From the NCBI GenBank assembly GCA_020723995.1, contig DYHT01000001.1, positions 1-64,000 on the forward strand: a stretch of DNA of 64,000 nt, in the 5' to 3' direction. Of the stretch, positions 33,821 through 42,729 are shown one piece after another. The notes below the pieces were generated by a model that did no database searches, was not told where the DNA came from, and worked only from the letters and a program-made list of their open reading frames with translations. Source of the DNA: Chloroflexus sp. (GTDB taxonomy: Bacteria > Chloroflexota > Anaerolineae > Anaerolineales > Villigracilaceae). The position numbers and the translations under genes are program-made. Position 1 is the first letter of the stretch. The number at the start of each line of letters is the position of its first letter.

Positions 33821-35026
33821 CTACATCCTCTTGCCGCCCGGACGTGACCGCAACGAGAACTTGCCGCCTAAAAGGGTGGCGCGCTCACGCATGCCCGTCA
33901 AGCCCCAGGAAATCCGCTCGGATGAGGTCATTGATCGGGTATCAAATCCCTGGCCATCGTCCGTCACTTGCACCCGCACCGCGCTGGAGCCGTAGGTCAA
34001 GTTGATGCTGGTGTTCTTGGCGTTGGCGTGTTTGACTACGTTGGTCAAGGCTTCCTGGACAATGCGGAACAAAGCGGTTTTCACCGCCCCTGAGATGGAG
34101 CGCTCCTGACCACTGATCTCAACTTGAACGTACAACTGGGCGCGTTCCTGGATATCGTGTGCATACCAGCGCAGAGCCGCCGAAAGACCCAGATCATCCA
34201 GGTGGGAGGGACGCAGGTCGGCGATCAGACGCTGCAACTCGTTCAAGGAATGGGCGGTTAGATCCTGCAATTGCCTCAATGTCTGGTGGGCGCGGTTTTT
34301 ATCCTCGCTCTCCATTCTCGTAGTCAAGCCACGCAACCCCAAGCCGATGGCGGTCAACGCCTGACCGGTCTCGTCGTGCAGCTCACGGGCGATGCGTTGG
34401 CGTTCATTTTCCTGAGCGGCCACCACCCGTTTGAAGAGTTGCCCGCGCAGCGACTCGCGCTGTTCAGCTTCTTTCAGGCGCGCCTCCTGAAGACCGGCGA
34501 TCTGGTGTTCGATTTCCACTTGGAAAGCGCGCAGGAAGCGGATAACAAAGAAGGATGCCACCATTGCCATCCCGGCCCGGAACAACTGTACCGGGAACCC
34601 GAATAGATTTATGAACAAGGCTTGGTTGATGACATTCGAAGGAGGCAAGGGTGTCGCCTGGGAGAATAATTGGCCGATCAGGCCATACCAGCCAAAAGCC
34701 ACCGCCGCCCACAGTGCATCCCGGCCAAAGGAAATCAGGCCGGCTTGCCTGAAGACGCGTTGTTGAACGACCAACCCAATGGCGGCCAGCAGTGCAGCCG
34801 GGATGGCCAGCGAATAGCGCGTCCAGACATCGGCCACGTTCCAGAGCAGGTAAGCCGGATAATTTCCTTTCAGAATAAATAGGCCAAACACCCATACGGT
34901 TTCCAGGCCAAGCGGAACAACCAAAATCAGACGCGAGGCAGTCGGGGAAAGAGCCAACAGGTAGCTGCCGAAGGCTGCCAATGAGACGAATGAAAAGGCC
35001 AGCATTGCCAGGCGCAGGCCGGAAAG
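33821..35026 (-). CDS. Sensor histidine kinase, catalytic part after an internal stop
   Basis: The frame after the TAG at 35027 continues without shift: four to five membrane helices, a coiled coil, HisKA_3 helix with His in ARELHDETGQ, and HATPase (LTNVVKHANAK, DDGQGFD, WGLTGMRERATLLGG). A possible restart at ATG 35005 gives 394 residues. Paralogue of the kinase at 5656, with which it aligns throughout. The stop falls where the paralogue has Trp (PDWLSW against SG-stop-LSG), so one base change TGG to TAG split the gene, unless it is a sequencing error. Confidence 0.8.
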   Translation of the reverse strand, partial: LSGLRLAMLAFSFVSLAAFGSYLLALSPTASRLILVVPLGLETVWVFGLFILKGNYPAYLLWNVADVWTRYSLAIPAALLAAIGLVVQQRVFRQAGLISFGRDALWAAVAFGWYGLIGQLFSQATPLPPSNVINQALFINLFGFPVQLFRAGMAMVASFFVIRFLRAFQVEIEHQIAGLQEARLKEAEQRESLRGQLFKRVVAAQENERQRIARELHDETGQALTAIGLGLRGLTTRMESEDKNRAHQTLRQLQDLTAHSLNELQRLIADLRPSHLDDLGLSAALRWYAHDIQERAQLYVQVEISGQERSISGAVKTALFRIVQEALTNVVKHANAKNTSINLTYGSSAVRVQVTDDGQGFDTRSMTSSERISWGLTGMRERATLLGGKFSLRSRPGGKRM

Positions 35027-35245
35027 CTAGCCAGATATCGGCTGTTCGATAAGCAATGCGATCCCCTCAAACATTTCAATCCATTCATTGGCCGCATGCA
35101 CCAAGCCAAAAGCTACCAGCGGGCGCAGTGCGCGCCGCAGGCGGGCATCCGTAGAACGCCCGCCTTCGACCATTACCAACAAGCCCATGCTGAAAAAAGC
35201 CAGGCCGTAGAAGAAATAAATCAGGCTGATCGGGGGAATGCTCAC
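35027..35245 (-). pseudogene. N-terminal membrane part of the interrupted sensor kinase
   Basis: 72 residues from GTG 35245 (MSIPPISLIYFFYGLAFFSM) to TAG at 35027, matching residues 1-75 of the kinase at 5656 (IVFFIYGAAFFTMGLAMALE, ALRPLVAFGLVHAANEW against LRPLAAFGLLHGLHEW). The following frame is continuous with the catalytic part. The first codons and upstream DNA are duplicated at 28912-29030. Confidence 0.8.
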
Positions 35246-35271
35246 CAGGATGCCTTACCAACTCTTGAGGA

Positions 35272-36249
35272 TTAATGCTCCCCGCGGCGTAAGCGCGAAC
35301 CACAGGCGCGGCAGAAAATATCACCCGGCTGGGCGCGCCGTCCGCATTGGTGACAGTAAACGGCTCCGCTTTGCTCACCCGATAGACCTTGCGCAGCACC
35401 TCCCGCAAGGACATCGGGACGATGTACTCGGTCGGCAGCCGGCTCGCGGCGCGAGCCATGGCGCTTACGCTCCCCAGCAACCGAACCCCTGGCGCGGCCA
35501 TGCCACGACATCAAGCCCGCGATCAAGCCAAAGAGGACTAACAGCGCCCCCAATATTCCCAAAACCCAAGGCACATATTTCGTCATAGTAATCCGGCCGG
35601 TTGCATTGGCAAGATTTTCTACCGGTTGAACGATCGGGTTAGATGCGCTCAAAGTATCCGTCGTCTTCTGGTAATCCACCTGTAGCGAAAAATCCTGGCC
35701 GGCAGGTAGAGAGCCGAAATCCGCAGCGTAGTAAGTTAAACCAAAATTCCCAGCAAAACTGGTGGAAAGCGCCGGTGTGGTTTGCAATTCAGACCCATCC
35801 ACTGGCATTTGAAAGCTGATCGAAAAGGAATCCACTGAATAATCGCCCGGCCAGCGATAAAGATACTGCCGCGCGTTTCCTTGTTTCTGCAGATTATCGT
35901 AATATTCTATGCGTACAACGTGTTGGCTAACGTTTTTAATGGACACCGTCGTCCATTGACTACCTGCATTAACATTGTAAATGACCCCCTTATCGCTGAC
36001 CGTTTCTGGCGTTAGACCGATCGCGATCACATGTACTGTTCCATTGGCAGGGATGCGGAAATTTAGATCCAATGGGAGAGTGGTATCCTCAGAAAGCGCG
36101 ATTTCGTATATTACCAGCATACTGGGCTTATCGAACTCCGGCCACAGTTGGACAGATACCCAGCTCAATTTGACTTCTGTCTTGGCTCCAGCTCCGATAG
36201 GCAAGAAAAAGCTGGCTATCAAGGCCAAAATAAAGAACCACCTGCGCAT
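35272..36249 (-). CDS. Exported/membrane protein with C-terminal zinc ribbon
   Basis: 325 residues from ATG 36249, with GGAGG six bases upstream. Signal peptide (about 1-22), a beta-rich extracytoplasmic region (about 25-220), a membrane helix (about 228-250), then a low-complexity Arg/Gly-rich stretch and a zinc ribbon CHQCGRRAQPGDIFCRACG near the end. The stretch before the ribbon has an odd composition and may be an insertion or local frame error. No defined family. It precedes the sensor kinase by 26 bases and could be a sensory partner. Confidence 0.6.
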   Translation of the reverse strand: MRRWFFILALIASFFLPIGAGAKTEVKLSWVSVQLWPEFDKPSMLVIYEIALSEDTTLPLDLNFRIPANGTVHVIAIGLTPETVSDKGVIYNVNAGSQWTTVSIKNVSQHVVRIEYYDNLQKQGNARQYLYRWPGDYSVDSFSISFQMPVDGSELQTTPALSTSFAGNFGLTYYAADFGSLPAGQDFSLQVDYQKTTDTLSASNPIVQPVENLANATGRITMTKYVPWVLGILGALLVLFGLIAGLMSWHGRARGSVAGERKRHGSRREPAADRVHRPDVLAGGAAQGLSGEQSGAVYCHQCGRRAQPGDIFCRACGSRLRRGEH

Positions 36250-36298
36250 CCAACACCTCCAAAAAAAGAACTGCCTATATCTTACCATGCCTGACATA

Positions 36299-37222
36299 TC
36301 AGGGGAAGAAAGCAGGGCTCATTTCCGTGGCGCGCACAAGTTGCCACATCAGCCGGTTGACCGGTGTCGGCACGCCTGTAGTTTCCCCGGCTTGGACGAC
36401 TGCCCCGCAGATGGCATCAATCTCGGTCGGCGCGCCGCGCAGCACATCCTGAAGCATGGACGAACGATTGGCTGCCGTCCGCCGCGCCACCTCTTCGACG
36501 GCGCTCTCCGCAGCCTCTAACGGCATGTCCACCCCTTGCGCCCGCGCCACCGAGGCGGCTTCGCGCGCCAGTTCGCCCATCAAGATGCGCGCTGTCGGTC
36601 GCTGGAGCAATTCGCCATTTGGCAGGCGCAGTAAGGCAGTCAGCGGATTGATGGCTGCATTGACCACTAACTTACCCCACAGCAGCGAACGAGCATTGGC
36701 CACCACATTGACCGCGAATCCGGCCGCACGCAGCATTGCCTCCCAAGCTTCAAGACGCGGGTGCGCTTCCAGCGAGAGCGTCCCCTCGCCGCCCAGGCGG
36801 GCAAGGCCGGGGCCGAGCAGGGTGGCGCCGGTGGTGGTCACGCCGAGAGCCACGCGCCCAAGCCCCAGGTTCTCCGAGAGTATCTCGCGGTTGCCCAGGC
36901 CGTTCTGCAGGGTCAGTGCCAGGCCTTCTTCAGCCAGGCAACAGGCCAGTTGCCGGGCCGTGCGTTCGGTCTGCCAGGCCTTGACCAGTACCAGCGCCGA
37001 GCGCGCCGCGCGACATTCGGCCGGGTCGTCTATAACGCGGACTGGATATGCCCGTTCGACTCCATCCGCACCGACCAGGCGCGCCCCCTCCGTACGGAGC
37101 GCATCCAACCCGGCCGGCCATGTTCCCAGCATGGTCACGCCCACGCCAGCTGCCGAAAGCCGGGCGGCAAACAGTGTTGCCAGCGCGCCGGTTCCCATAA
37201 TAAGAATCGATGAAGCCTTCAT
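36299..37222 (-). CDS. panE: 2-dehydropantoate 2-reductase
   Basis: 307 residues. NADPH-binding Rossmann start ILIMGTGALATLFAARLSAAG, the catalytic Lys in SLLWGKLVVNAAINPLTALL, and NRSSMLQDVLRGAPTEIDAI, all hallmarks of the PanE/ApbA family. It reduces ketopantoate to pantoate in coenzyme A synthesis. The panB gene for the preceding step lies directly upstream in the same direction. Length is normal. Confidence 0.9.
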   Translation of the reverse strand: MKASSILIMGTGALATLFAARLSAAGVGVTMLGTWPAGLDALRTEGARLVGADGVERAYPVRVIDDPAECRAARSALVLVKAWQTERTARQLACCLAEEGLALTLQNGLGNREILSENLGLGRVALGVTTTGATLLGPGLARLGGEGTLSLEAHPRLEAWEAMLRAAGFAVNVVANARSLLWGKLVVNAAINPLTALLRLPNGELLQRPTARILMGELAREAASVARAQGVDMPLEAAESAVEEVARRTAANRSSMLQDVLRGAPTEIDAICGAVVQAGETTGVPTPVNRLMWQLVRATEMSPAFFP

Positions 37223-37237
37223 TCTCTACCGCCAAGT

Positions 37238-37284
37238 CACAAAGACACCAAGATTTAATCCCTTTGTGACTTCGTGCCTTTGTG
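37238..37284. repeat. Fold-back repeat overlapping the end of panB
   Basis: CACAAAGACACCAAG (37238-37252) and CTTCGTGCCTTTGTG (37270-37284) pair with two mismatches. The panB stop lies in the loop and the last residues of PanB (HKGTKSQRD) are encoded by the arm. It resembles the fold-back at 4131-4228. Confidence 0.7.
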
Positions 37285-38175
37285 TTTCAGTTCCCGAAGA
37301 AGAGACTCCCATTCTTCTTCCGGCATTTCGATCGAATGTTCTTGCGCCGGGAAGGATTTAGCTTCGATGTCAGTGATGAATTCATGGAAGGCGCGTTTCA
37401 TCTCGGCGTGGAAGTCGGCGTACTTCTTGACGAACTTGGGCGTGAAGCGGTCGAACAGGCCGAGCAGGTCATGTGTGACCAGCACCTGCCCATCGCAGCC
37501 CAATCCCGCCCCGATGCCGATGGTGGGTATCTGCAGCCGCCGGGTGACCAACTCCGCCAGTCGCGCCGGGACGGATTCCAGCACCAGGCTGAAACAGCCG
37601 GCTTCTTCGAGCAGAATGGCATCCTCAAGCAGGCGCTTGGCCGCGGCCGCTGTGCGTCCCTGCGGACGGAAGCCGCCCAACTGATGCACCGACTGCGGCG
37701 TCAGGCCCAGGTGTCCCATCACCGGGATGCCCGCGCCGACGATGGCGCGCACGGCCTCCAGGCGCTCACGCCCGCCCTCCAGCTTGACCGCGTCCATGCC
37801 GCCTTCCTGCAGGAAACGTCCGGCATTGCGCACGGCATCTTCTGCTGAAATCTGATAGGACATAAACGGCATATCCCCGATCAGCAGCGCGGACTTCGCC
37901 CCGCGCACCACCGCCCGGCAGTGGTGCAGCATCTCTTCCATCGTTACGGGCAGGGTGTTCGGGTAGCCCAGCACCACCATGCCGAGTGAATCGCCGACCA
38001 GGATGGCATCCAACCCGGCCTGATCCATTGCCAGAGCGGTGGGGTAATCATAAGCCGTCAACATGCTGATTGGCTCGCGGCGCGCTTTTTTTTGGCGCAG
38101 CGTCAGCGTGGTGACTTTCTTACATTCAGAAGTCGAAACAGAATCAAGAGAAAGTGTGGACAAGGTACCCTCCAT
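37255..38175 (-). CDS. panB: 3-methyl-2-oxobutanoate hydroxymethyltransferase
   Basis: 306 residues. Conserved regions MLTAYDYPTALAMDQAGLD, LVGDSLGMVVLGYPNTLPVT (metal-binding Asp), DAVKLEGG, GIPVMGHLGLTPQSVHQLGGF and TIGIGAGLGCDGQVLV with the HDLLGLF motif. It adds a hydroxymethyl group from methylene-tetrahydrofolate to ketoisovalerate, giving ketopantoate for panE downstream. About 30 N-terminal residues precede the family core. The C-terminal HKGTKSQRD is repeat-derived and replaces the natural end. Confidence 0.93.
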   Translation of the reverse strand: MEGTLSTLSLDSVSTSECKKVTTLTLRQKKARREPISMLTAYDYPTALAMDQAGLDAILVGDSLGMVVLGYPNTLPVTMEEMLHHCRAVVRGAKSALLIGDMPFMSYQISAEDAVRNAGRFLQEGGMDAVKLEGGRERLEAVRAIVGAGIPVMGHLGLTPQSVHQLGGFRPQGRTAAAAKRLLEDAILLEEAGCFSLVLESVPARLAELVTRRLQIPTIGIGAGLGCDGQVLVTHDLLGLFDRFTPKFVKKYADFHAEMKRAFHEFITDIEAKSFPAQEHSIEMPEEEWESLLRELKHKGTKSQRD

Positions 38176-38327
38176 GAAAGGTAGGGGCCGGGCCGGACTT
38201 TGGGCTGGGAAACCTCTTCCCCTTATCCCTTACCTGTAGCCGGACAGCCACAAATGGGGTTGAAAGTCGAAAGGTTGCACCGTCGCGTTCGAACCAGTAC
38301 GCATAGCTTGATACGCGCGGTGGACTT

Positions 38328-38356
38328 ATTATTCCACAAATGGGATAGAATGGCAA
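38328..38356 (-). promoter_or_regulatory. Candidate promoter of panB-panE
   Basis: Minus strand TTGCCA (38356-38351), 17-base spacer, AATAAT (38333-38328), about 150 bases before panB. Good spacing and two fair hexamers. The rest of the 388-bp gap to 38564 holds a fold-back repeat and no gene. Confidence 0.45.
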
Positions 38357-38415
38357 CCTTCCATTTTGCCTAATATGCACTCAAAGATTATCAGCCAATC
38401 TGCCTCCTTCCCCCG

Positions 38416-38474
38416 CCTTCCCCAAAATCAACCCCGCCAAGAACGCGGGGCAGGCAACCGGATTTGGGGGAAGG
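38416..38474. repeat. Two-armed hairpin upstream of the YtxH-like gene
   Basis: CCTTCCCCAAAATC / GATTTGGGGGAAGG as outer stem (one mismatch) with CCCCGC / GCGGGG inside. It lies about 90 bases before the small gene at 38564 and may be a palindromic repeat or a leader structure. Confidence 0.55.
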
Positions 38475-38563
38475 GGCTAAAAAAATTACGATGCAACCAA
38501 TGCTCTATGATGATAAAATACGTTTTGAGCTTTTCGCTTCAATTTTTCCAAAGGAGTAGAACT

Positions 38564-38785
38564 ATGCGACGGATACTGAGTTTCTTCATCGGCGTGATCC
38601 TGGGAGGCCTGGCCGGGGCGGTCATTGCCTTGTTCTTCGCCCCTGAATCCGGTCTAGAGATGCGCACCAGATTGCGCGAACGCGCCGATACCCTGGCCGG
38701 TGAAATCCGCCAGGCGGCTGCGACCAAGCGTATCGAATTGCAGGAACGGCTGGACACGCTGCGCGCACCCAAGGCTCAAGCGTAA
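38564..38785 (+). CDS. YtxH-like small membrane protein
   Basis: 73 residues from ATG 38564 with AAAGGAG about eight bases upstream. A glycine-rich membrane helix (SFFIGVILGGLAGAVIALFF) followed by FAPESGLEMRTRLRERAD and a charged helical tail, the layout of YtxH/gas-vesicle-protein-like small proteins. Function of the family is unclear; a stress or envelope role is usual. Monocistronic by context. Confidence 0.7.
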   Translation: MRRILSFFIGVILGGLAGAVIALFFAPESGLEMRTRLRERADTLAGEIRQAAATKRIELQERLDTLRAPKAQA

Positions 38786-38803
38786 AACGTAAGCACATCA
38801 CTC

Positions 38804-38845
38804 ATTACGTTTCACGCATCACGTATCACGTACCACGTACCACGT
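38804..38845. repeat. Iterated CACGTATCACG repeat
   Basis: Five to six degenerate copies of (A/T)CACG(T/C)AT in tandem. The repeat supplies the last codons (VVRGT) and stop of the glycosyltransferase gene at 38826. Same unit as at 2014-2040. Confidence 0.65.
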
Positions 38846-40022
38846 TCTCGTAAAATCCATCCACTTGCGCCATACAGCGCTGGTAGTCGGCGCGCTCGGC
38901 AAGGATGCGGGCATTTTGCCTGGCCGCCCGACTGCGCAGATCAGCATCCCCCAGCGCAGCCAGGATGGCTTCCGCCAGGGTAAACGGATCGGCGGGATTG
39001 ACCAAGAAGCCGTTCACGTCGGGCGTGATCCACTCGCGCAGGGACTCGATATCCCCGGCAATCGGGAAACATCCGCAAGCCATGGCTTCGAGCAGCGAGT
39101 TGGGCGTCCCATCGTGGGCGCTGGGCGAGACGAACACCTGCGCCCGCTGAAAAAGCGCCCAGAGTTGTGGCTGTGATAGGCGCGGCCACAAGCGCACGCT
39201 GGCCTCGATCCCCAGCGAGGCGACCCAGTGTTCGGCTTGCGGGTCACCGGACAGCGGCGGACAGACGAAACAGGCCTGCGGGAATTTTTGGACAACAAAA
39301 GGAATGGCGCGAAAGAAAGTGTCGTTGCGCAGGCTGCCCGGGCGCCAGCCGCGCGGGTTGACGATCAGCGGCGCACCCGCCGGCAGGTCAGGCAAAGGTT
39401 CGGATTCAGATACGGCGCGCCGGATTTCGTCGAAGCGAATGCCACCGGCCCCAGGTACAACCAAGGACGGCTTATCGGCTGAGAAACCCCATTCACGCCC
39501 TAGGCGGATGTCGCGACGGGTGTCTGCCATGAGACCATGCGCCCGGCGGAGAGTCCGGCGGGTGAGCCAATTCATCAAGAAAGAGCCGTAGGCGTGAAGG
39601 GTAAGGTCGTTGCCCCAAATGGAGACGATAAGGGGCGCTTCCCCGTGCGCGGAGGCGGCTAACATCCCCTCGAAGGGGATGCGCAGCGCATGGATCAGGT
39701 CCGGCCTGAGCGCAGCAACCAGGGCGCGGAAACGCCGCTGGTAGGGCAGCAGGCTCACGGGTCCGAGATAGTAGCGCAGGGGCCGCAGCAGGTTGCGAAA
39801 ACGTCCGACCAATCCCTGTTTTGGGGCGGGCGAGGTGTGCCCCGCCTGTCCTCCACCCAAAGCGCCGAACGCCACCGGTAAGACGTGGAATGAGGCCAAC
39901 CCAGGCGGCACCTCGCACGGGAACGTCGAAACGAGGTGGACTTCATCCCCGCGCTCGATCCAGTGACGCAGCCAGCTCAGGGTGATCGGTGAACGGCCAT
40001 CGGCGACGAAAAGCAGGCGCAT
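38826..40022 (-). CDS. GT4-family glycosyltransferase
   Basis: 398 residues. GT-B fold: N-terminal MRLLFVADGRSPITLSWLRHW, then the C-terminal nucleotide-sugar domain with FVSPSAHDGTPNSLLEAMACGCFPIA, which contains the E-x7-E-like donor motif, and GDIESLREWI. It transfers a sugar from an activated donor, probably to an envelope polysaccharide or lipid. The gene for UDP-glucose dehydrogenase lies divergently next to it. The C-terminal residues come from a short tandem repeat. Confidence 0.85.
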   Translation of the reverse strand: MRLLFVADGRSPITLSWLRHWIERGDEVHLVSTFPCEVPPGLASFHVLPVAFGALGGGQAGHTSPAPKQGLVGRFRNLLRPLRYYLGPVSLLPYQRRFRALVAALRPDLIHALRIPFEGMLAASAHGEAPLIVSIWGNDLTLHAYGSFLMNWLTRRTLRRAHGLMADTRRDIRLGREWGFSADKPSLVVPGAGGIRFDEIRRAVSESEPLPDLPAGAPLIVNPRGWRPGSLRNDTFFRAIPFVVQKFPQACFVCPPLSGDPQAEHWVASLGIEASVRLWPRLSQPQLWALFQRAQVFVSPSAHDGTPNSLLEAMACGCFPIAGDIESLREWITPDVNGFLVNPADPFTLAEAILAALGDADLRSRAARQNARILAERADYQRCMAQVDGFYENVVRGT

Positions 40023-40161
40023 AAGTCAACTCCATGAGCAATATACCACAATGGTAGCCTACGGGCTACCACAATCTTCCGGTCATAAACCATTTGACGA
40101 AACCGGCCAGTTTGGGTATAGTGTTGAAGTTGGGTAGAAATTCACACAAGCGAGGTCATCC

Positions 40162-41463
40162 ATGAAACAAATCTGCGTCATTGGCGTCGGTTATGTCGGT
40201 TTGGTGACCGGCGCCTGCTTTGCCGACCTAGGCAACCGCGTCATTGCCCTGGACATCAACGAGCAGCGCATCGCGGGTTTGAAGAAGGGCATCATGCCCA
40301 TCTACGAACCCGGCCTGGAAGAACTGGTCAAGCGCAACGTCAAGGCTGGAAGGCTCTCCTTCACGACATCCTATGCGGAAGGATTAAAAGGGACAGAATA
40401 CGCCTTCATCGCGGTTGGCACGCCCTCGGGGGTCAACGGCGAAGCGGACTTGCAGTACGTGGCCTCAGCTGCCCGCTCCATCGCTGAGAACATGACCGAA
40501 CCGTTGGTCATCATCAACAAGTCCACCGTGCCGGTCGGGACCGGAGACTGGGTCGCCGATATCGTCAGCCGCGCCCTGCCGAAGCCGATCCCATTCTCGG
40601 TCGTCTCATGCCCGGAGTTCCTGCGCGAGGGTTCGGCCATCGGCGACTTCATGCAGCCGCACCGTACCGTGCTGGGTTCGCTGGAGCGGGAGGCCGCGGA
40701 AAAAGTGGCGCAACTACACCTGCCGCTGCGCGCCCCGATCATCATTACCGACCTGCGCACGGCGGAGATGATCAAATACGCCTCCAATGCCTTCCTGGCC
40801 ACGAAGATTTCTTTCATTAACGAGATCGCCGATATTTGCGAAAGCCTCGGCGCGGACGTGAAAGAGGTGGCGGCCGGCATGGGTTACGACAAGCGCATCG
40901 GCCCGGCTTTCCTGGATGCCGGCCTGGGCTGGGGCGGCTCGTGTTTTCCCAAAGATGTCAAGGCGCTGGCGCACATGGCTGACGAAAGGGGGCTTCATCC
41001 GCAACTCTTACGCGCCGTGATGGATATCAACTACGACCGGCGCAAGGCAATCGTCAAGCACGTCGAAGATATGCTGGGCGGTTTGCAGGGCAAGGTGATT
41101 GGCTTGCTGGGGCTGGCTTTCAAACCCAACACCGACGACATGCGTGAGGCCCCTTCCATTGACATTGCCCAGGATTTGACCGCCGGCGGCGCAAGCGTGC
41201 GTGCTTTTGACCCGATCGTCTGTGAGACTGCACAGGATATATTACCGGCCGTCGAAATGTTCGACGATCCATATCTGATGGCCAAAGGTTGTGATGCAAT
41301 GGTGGTCATTACTGAATGGAACGAATTCAAACACCTCGACCTGGAATGTATCCGCGACCTGATGAAACAACCGGTACTCTTCGACGGACGCAACATTTAC
41401 GAACCCGAGTATATGTGCCTGCTGGGATTTACCTATCGCGGCGTGGGGCGGGGACAAGAATGA
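40162..41463 (+). CDS. ugd: UDP-glucose 6-dehydrogenase
   Basis: 433 residues. N-terminal NAD site [52 protein letters not shown], and the catalytic Cys (about residue 261) in [16 protein letters not shown]; the C-terminal domain starts at [22 protein letters not shown]. Oxidises UDP-glucose to UDP-glucuronate for polysaccharide synthesis. A methyltransferase gene follows after four bases, and a shared terminator lies behind it. Confidence 0.95.
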   Translation: MKQICVIGVGYVGLVTGACFADLGNRVIALDINEQRIAGLKKGIMPIYEPGLEELVKRNVKAGRLSFTTSYAEGLKGTEYAFIAVGTPSGVNGEADLQYVASAARSIAENMTEPLVIINKSTVPVGTGDWVADIVSRALPKPIPFSVVSCPEFLREGSAIGDFMQPHRTVLGSLEREAAEKVAQLHLPLRAPIIITDLRTAEMIKYASNAFLATKISFINEIADICESLGADVKEVAAGMGYDKRIGPAFLDAGLGWGGSCFPKDVKALAHMADERGLHPQLLRAVMDINYDRRKAIVKHVEDMLGGLQGKVIGLLGLAFKPNTDDMREAPSIDIAQDLTAGGASVRAFDPIVCETAQDILPAVEMFDDPYLMAKGCDAMVVITEWNEFKHLDLECIRDLMKQPVLFDGRNIYEPEYMCLLGFTYRGVGRGQE

Positions 41464-41467
41464 CTAC

Positions 41468-42376
41468 ATGACCACTCCCCCAGTCTGCGATTACGAAGGC
41501 TCCGATTACCAATGCTCGTTCTGGGATAGCGGAGGCCGCGCATACGAGGACCGTTGCGAAGCCATCGCGCTGAAACGCCTGCTGCCCAAAAGCGGGAAAC
41601 TGATGCTTGAACTGGGCGCGGGCGCGGGGCGAAACACGCCGCGCTATACCGGTTTCGAGCGCGTCGTGTTGCTGGATTATTCACGCACGCAACTGGAACA
41701 GGCGCAGGAGCGCCTGGGGCGCAGCGACCGCTATATCTACGTCGCCGCCGATATTTACCGCCTGCCGTTCGTGGACGGATTATTCGACGCCGCCACGATG
41801 ATCCGAACCCTACACCACATGGCCGATGCGCCCGCCACCCTGCGCCAGGTGCAGAATGTTCTCCACCCGGGTGCGGCGTTTGTCCTTGAATTTGCCAACA
41901 AGCACAATCTAAAGGCTATCCTGCGCTTTATCTTGCGGCAGCAAGAATGGAGCCCGTTCACGCTCGAGCCGGTGGAATTTGCCGAACTCAACTTCGATTT
42001 TCATCCCAAAGCCGTGCGCGGCTGGCTGGAAGAAATTGGCTTTACGATTGAGAGGACGCTGACTGTTTCACATTTCCGCCTCGGCCTGCTCAAGCGGCTG
42101 GCGCCGGTGCACGTCTTGGCTGGAATGGATTCGCTCTTTCAGTGGACGGGCACACTGTGGCAGGTCACGCCCAGCGTGTTTGTCAAAGCAAAAGCCGTAG
42201 GGCGGGATTCTATCCCGCCGCTCGTAGGACAAAATGACATTTTGTCCTACTTCAAATGCCCCGCATGCGGACATGCGCCGCTGGAAGAAAAGAAGGGTTA
42301 TCTCGCCTGTTCATCATGCAAACGCAAATGGGCGGTGAAGGATGGGATTTATGATTTTCGCGAAGCAATCCACTGA
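41468..42376 (+). CDS. SAM-dependent methyltransferase with C-terminal zinc ribbon and repeat-encoded insert
   Basis: 302 residues. Class I methyltransferase core: LMLELGAGAGRNTPRY (motif I), ADIYRLPFVDGLFDAATMI and a Trm112-like zinc ribbon at the end (CPACGHAPLEEKKGYLACSSC). Between the two domains, residues about 244-261 (VGRDSIPPLVGQNDILSY) are encoded by two palindromic repeats of 54 bp in total, in frame. The substrate is unknown; the ugd neighbour suggests an envelope sugar or lipid. Confidence 0.82.
   Translation: MTTPPVCDYEGSDYQCSFWDSGGRAYEDRCEAIALKRLLPKSGKLMLELGAGAGRNTPRYTGFERVVLLDYSRTQLEQAQERLGRSDRYIYVAADIYRLPFVDGLFDAATMIRTLHHMADAPATLRQVQNVLHPGAAFVLEFANKHNLKAILRFILRQQEWSPFTLEPVEFAELNFDFHPKAVRGWLEEIGFTIERTLTVSHFRLGLLKRLAPVHVLAGMDSLFQWTGTLWQVTPSVFVKAKAVGRDSIPPLVGQNDILSYFKCPACGHAPLEEKKGYLACSSCKRKWAVKDGIYDFREAIH
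42197..42250. repeat. Two palindromic repeats inside a methyltransferase gene
   Basis: Hairpin GGCGGGAT / ATCCCGCC (42201-42219) and hairpin GTAGGACAAAATG / CATTTTGTCCTAC (42224-42250). The 54-bp total is 18 codons and keeps the frame. The first is the same family as at 59496-59551 and, with another stem, 168-323. Confidence 0.85.
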
Positions 42377-42382
42377 AAGCAG

Positions 42383-42418
42383 CAACGGCCATTCAGCCAG
42401 GGATGGCCGTTGTTTTTT
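42383..42418 (+). terminator. Rho-independent terminator after ugd-methyltransferase
   Basis: CAACGGCCAT / ATGGCCGTTG stem with a 10-base loop, followed by six T, right after the methyltransferase stop. Confidence 0.85.
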
Positions 42419-42513
42419 AACCCAACCGCGAGAAAACCGTACCGCATAACTGCGCGTTTTTGGGTCATTTATGCTGTACTGAAAAACACGGCTCAATCAG
42501 GTGTGGGATTGGC

Positions 42514-42720
42514 ATGAAACCAGTAGTTATCAGAAACTCCATTTTGCATTCCCCTCACGATGAACTCCAGCGCGCCCTGCTGGCCGAGATAGACGAGTCC
42601 GCCGGGAGCGCGCTGTACTCCACGATATCTTATCCCTTTGACCCACCGAAGTCCGGAAAGATTGCGGTGAAGGTGATTAATCGCGACGGGGATGAGGTGT
42701 TGAAGGTGTATGAGACATAG
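42514..42720 (+). pseudogene. Fused remnant of a restriction-modification locus
   Basis: 68 codons. The start, MKPVVIRNSILHSPHDEL, resembles the N-terminus of large type III-like restriction helicase subunits; the end, SYPFDPPKSGKIAVKVINRD then GDEVLKVYET, resembles the C-terminus of the partner DNA methyltransferase. The middle of both genes is missing, so this is a deletion scar. The C-terminal half (about 42630-42718) recurs at 43740-43829 on the far side of rmuC. Confidence 0.65.
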
Positions 42721-42729
42721 AGGCAAACT

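Noticed and set aside
9686-35029. Frameshifts and the TAG as signs of recoding or an altered code
   Set aside because: Three are single missing bases and one a single substitution; long conserved genes such as nusA, infB and ccmF show no such events. Sequencing error or decay is simpler, though two lesions share GCTAGGC and the TAG lies in GCTAGC.
41468-42376. VGRDSIPPL...NDILSY as a functional linker motif
   Set aside because: The DNA is two palindromic repeats found elsewhere in the window, so the peptide is most simply repeat-derived.
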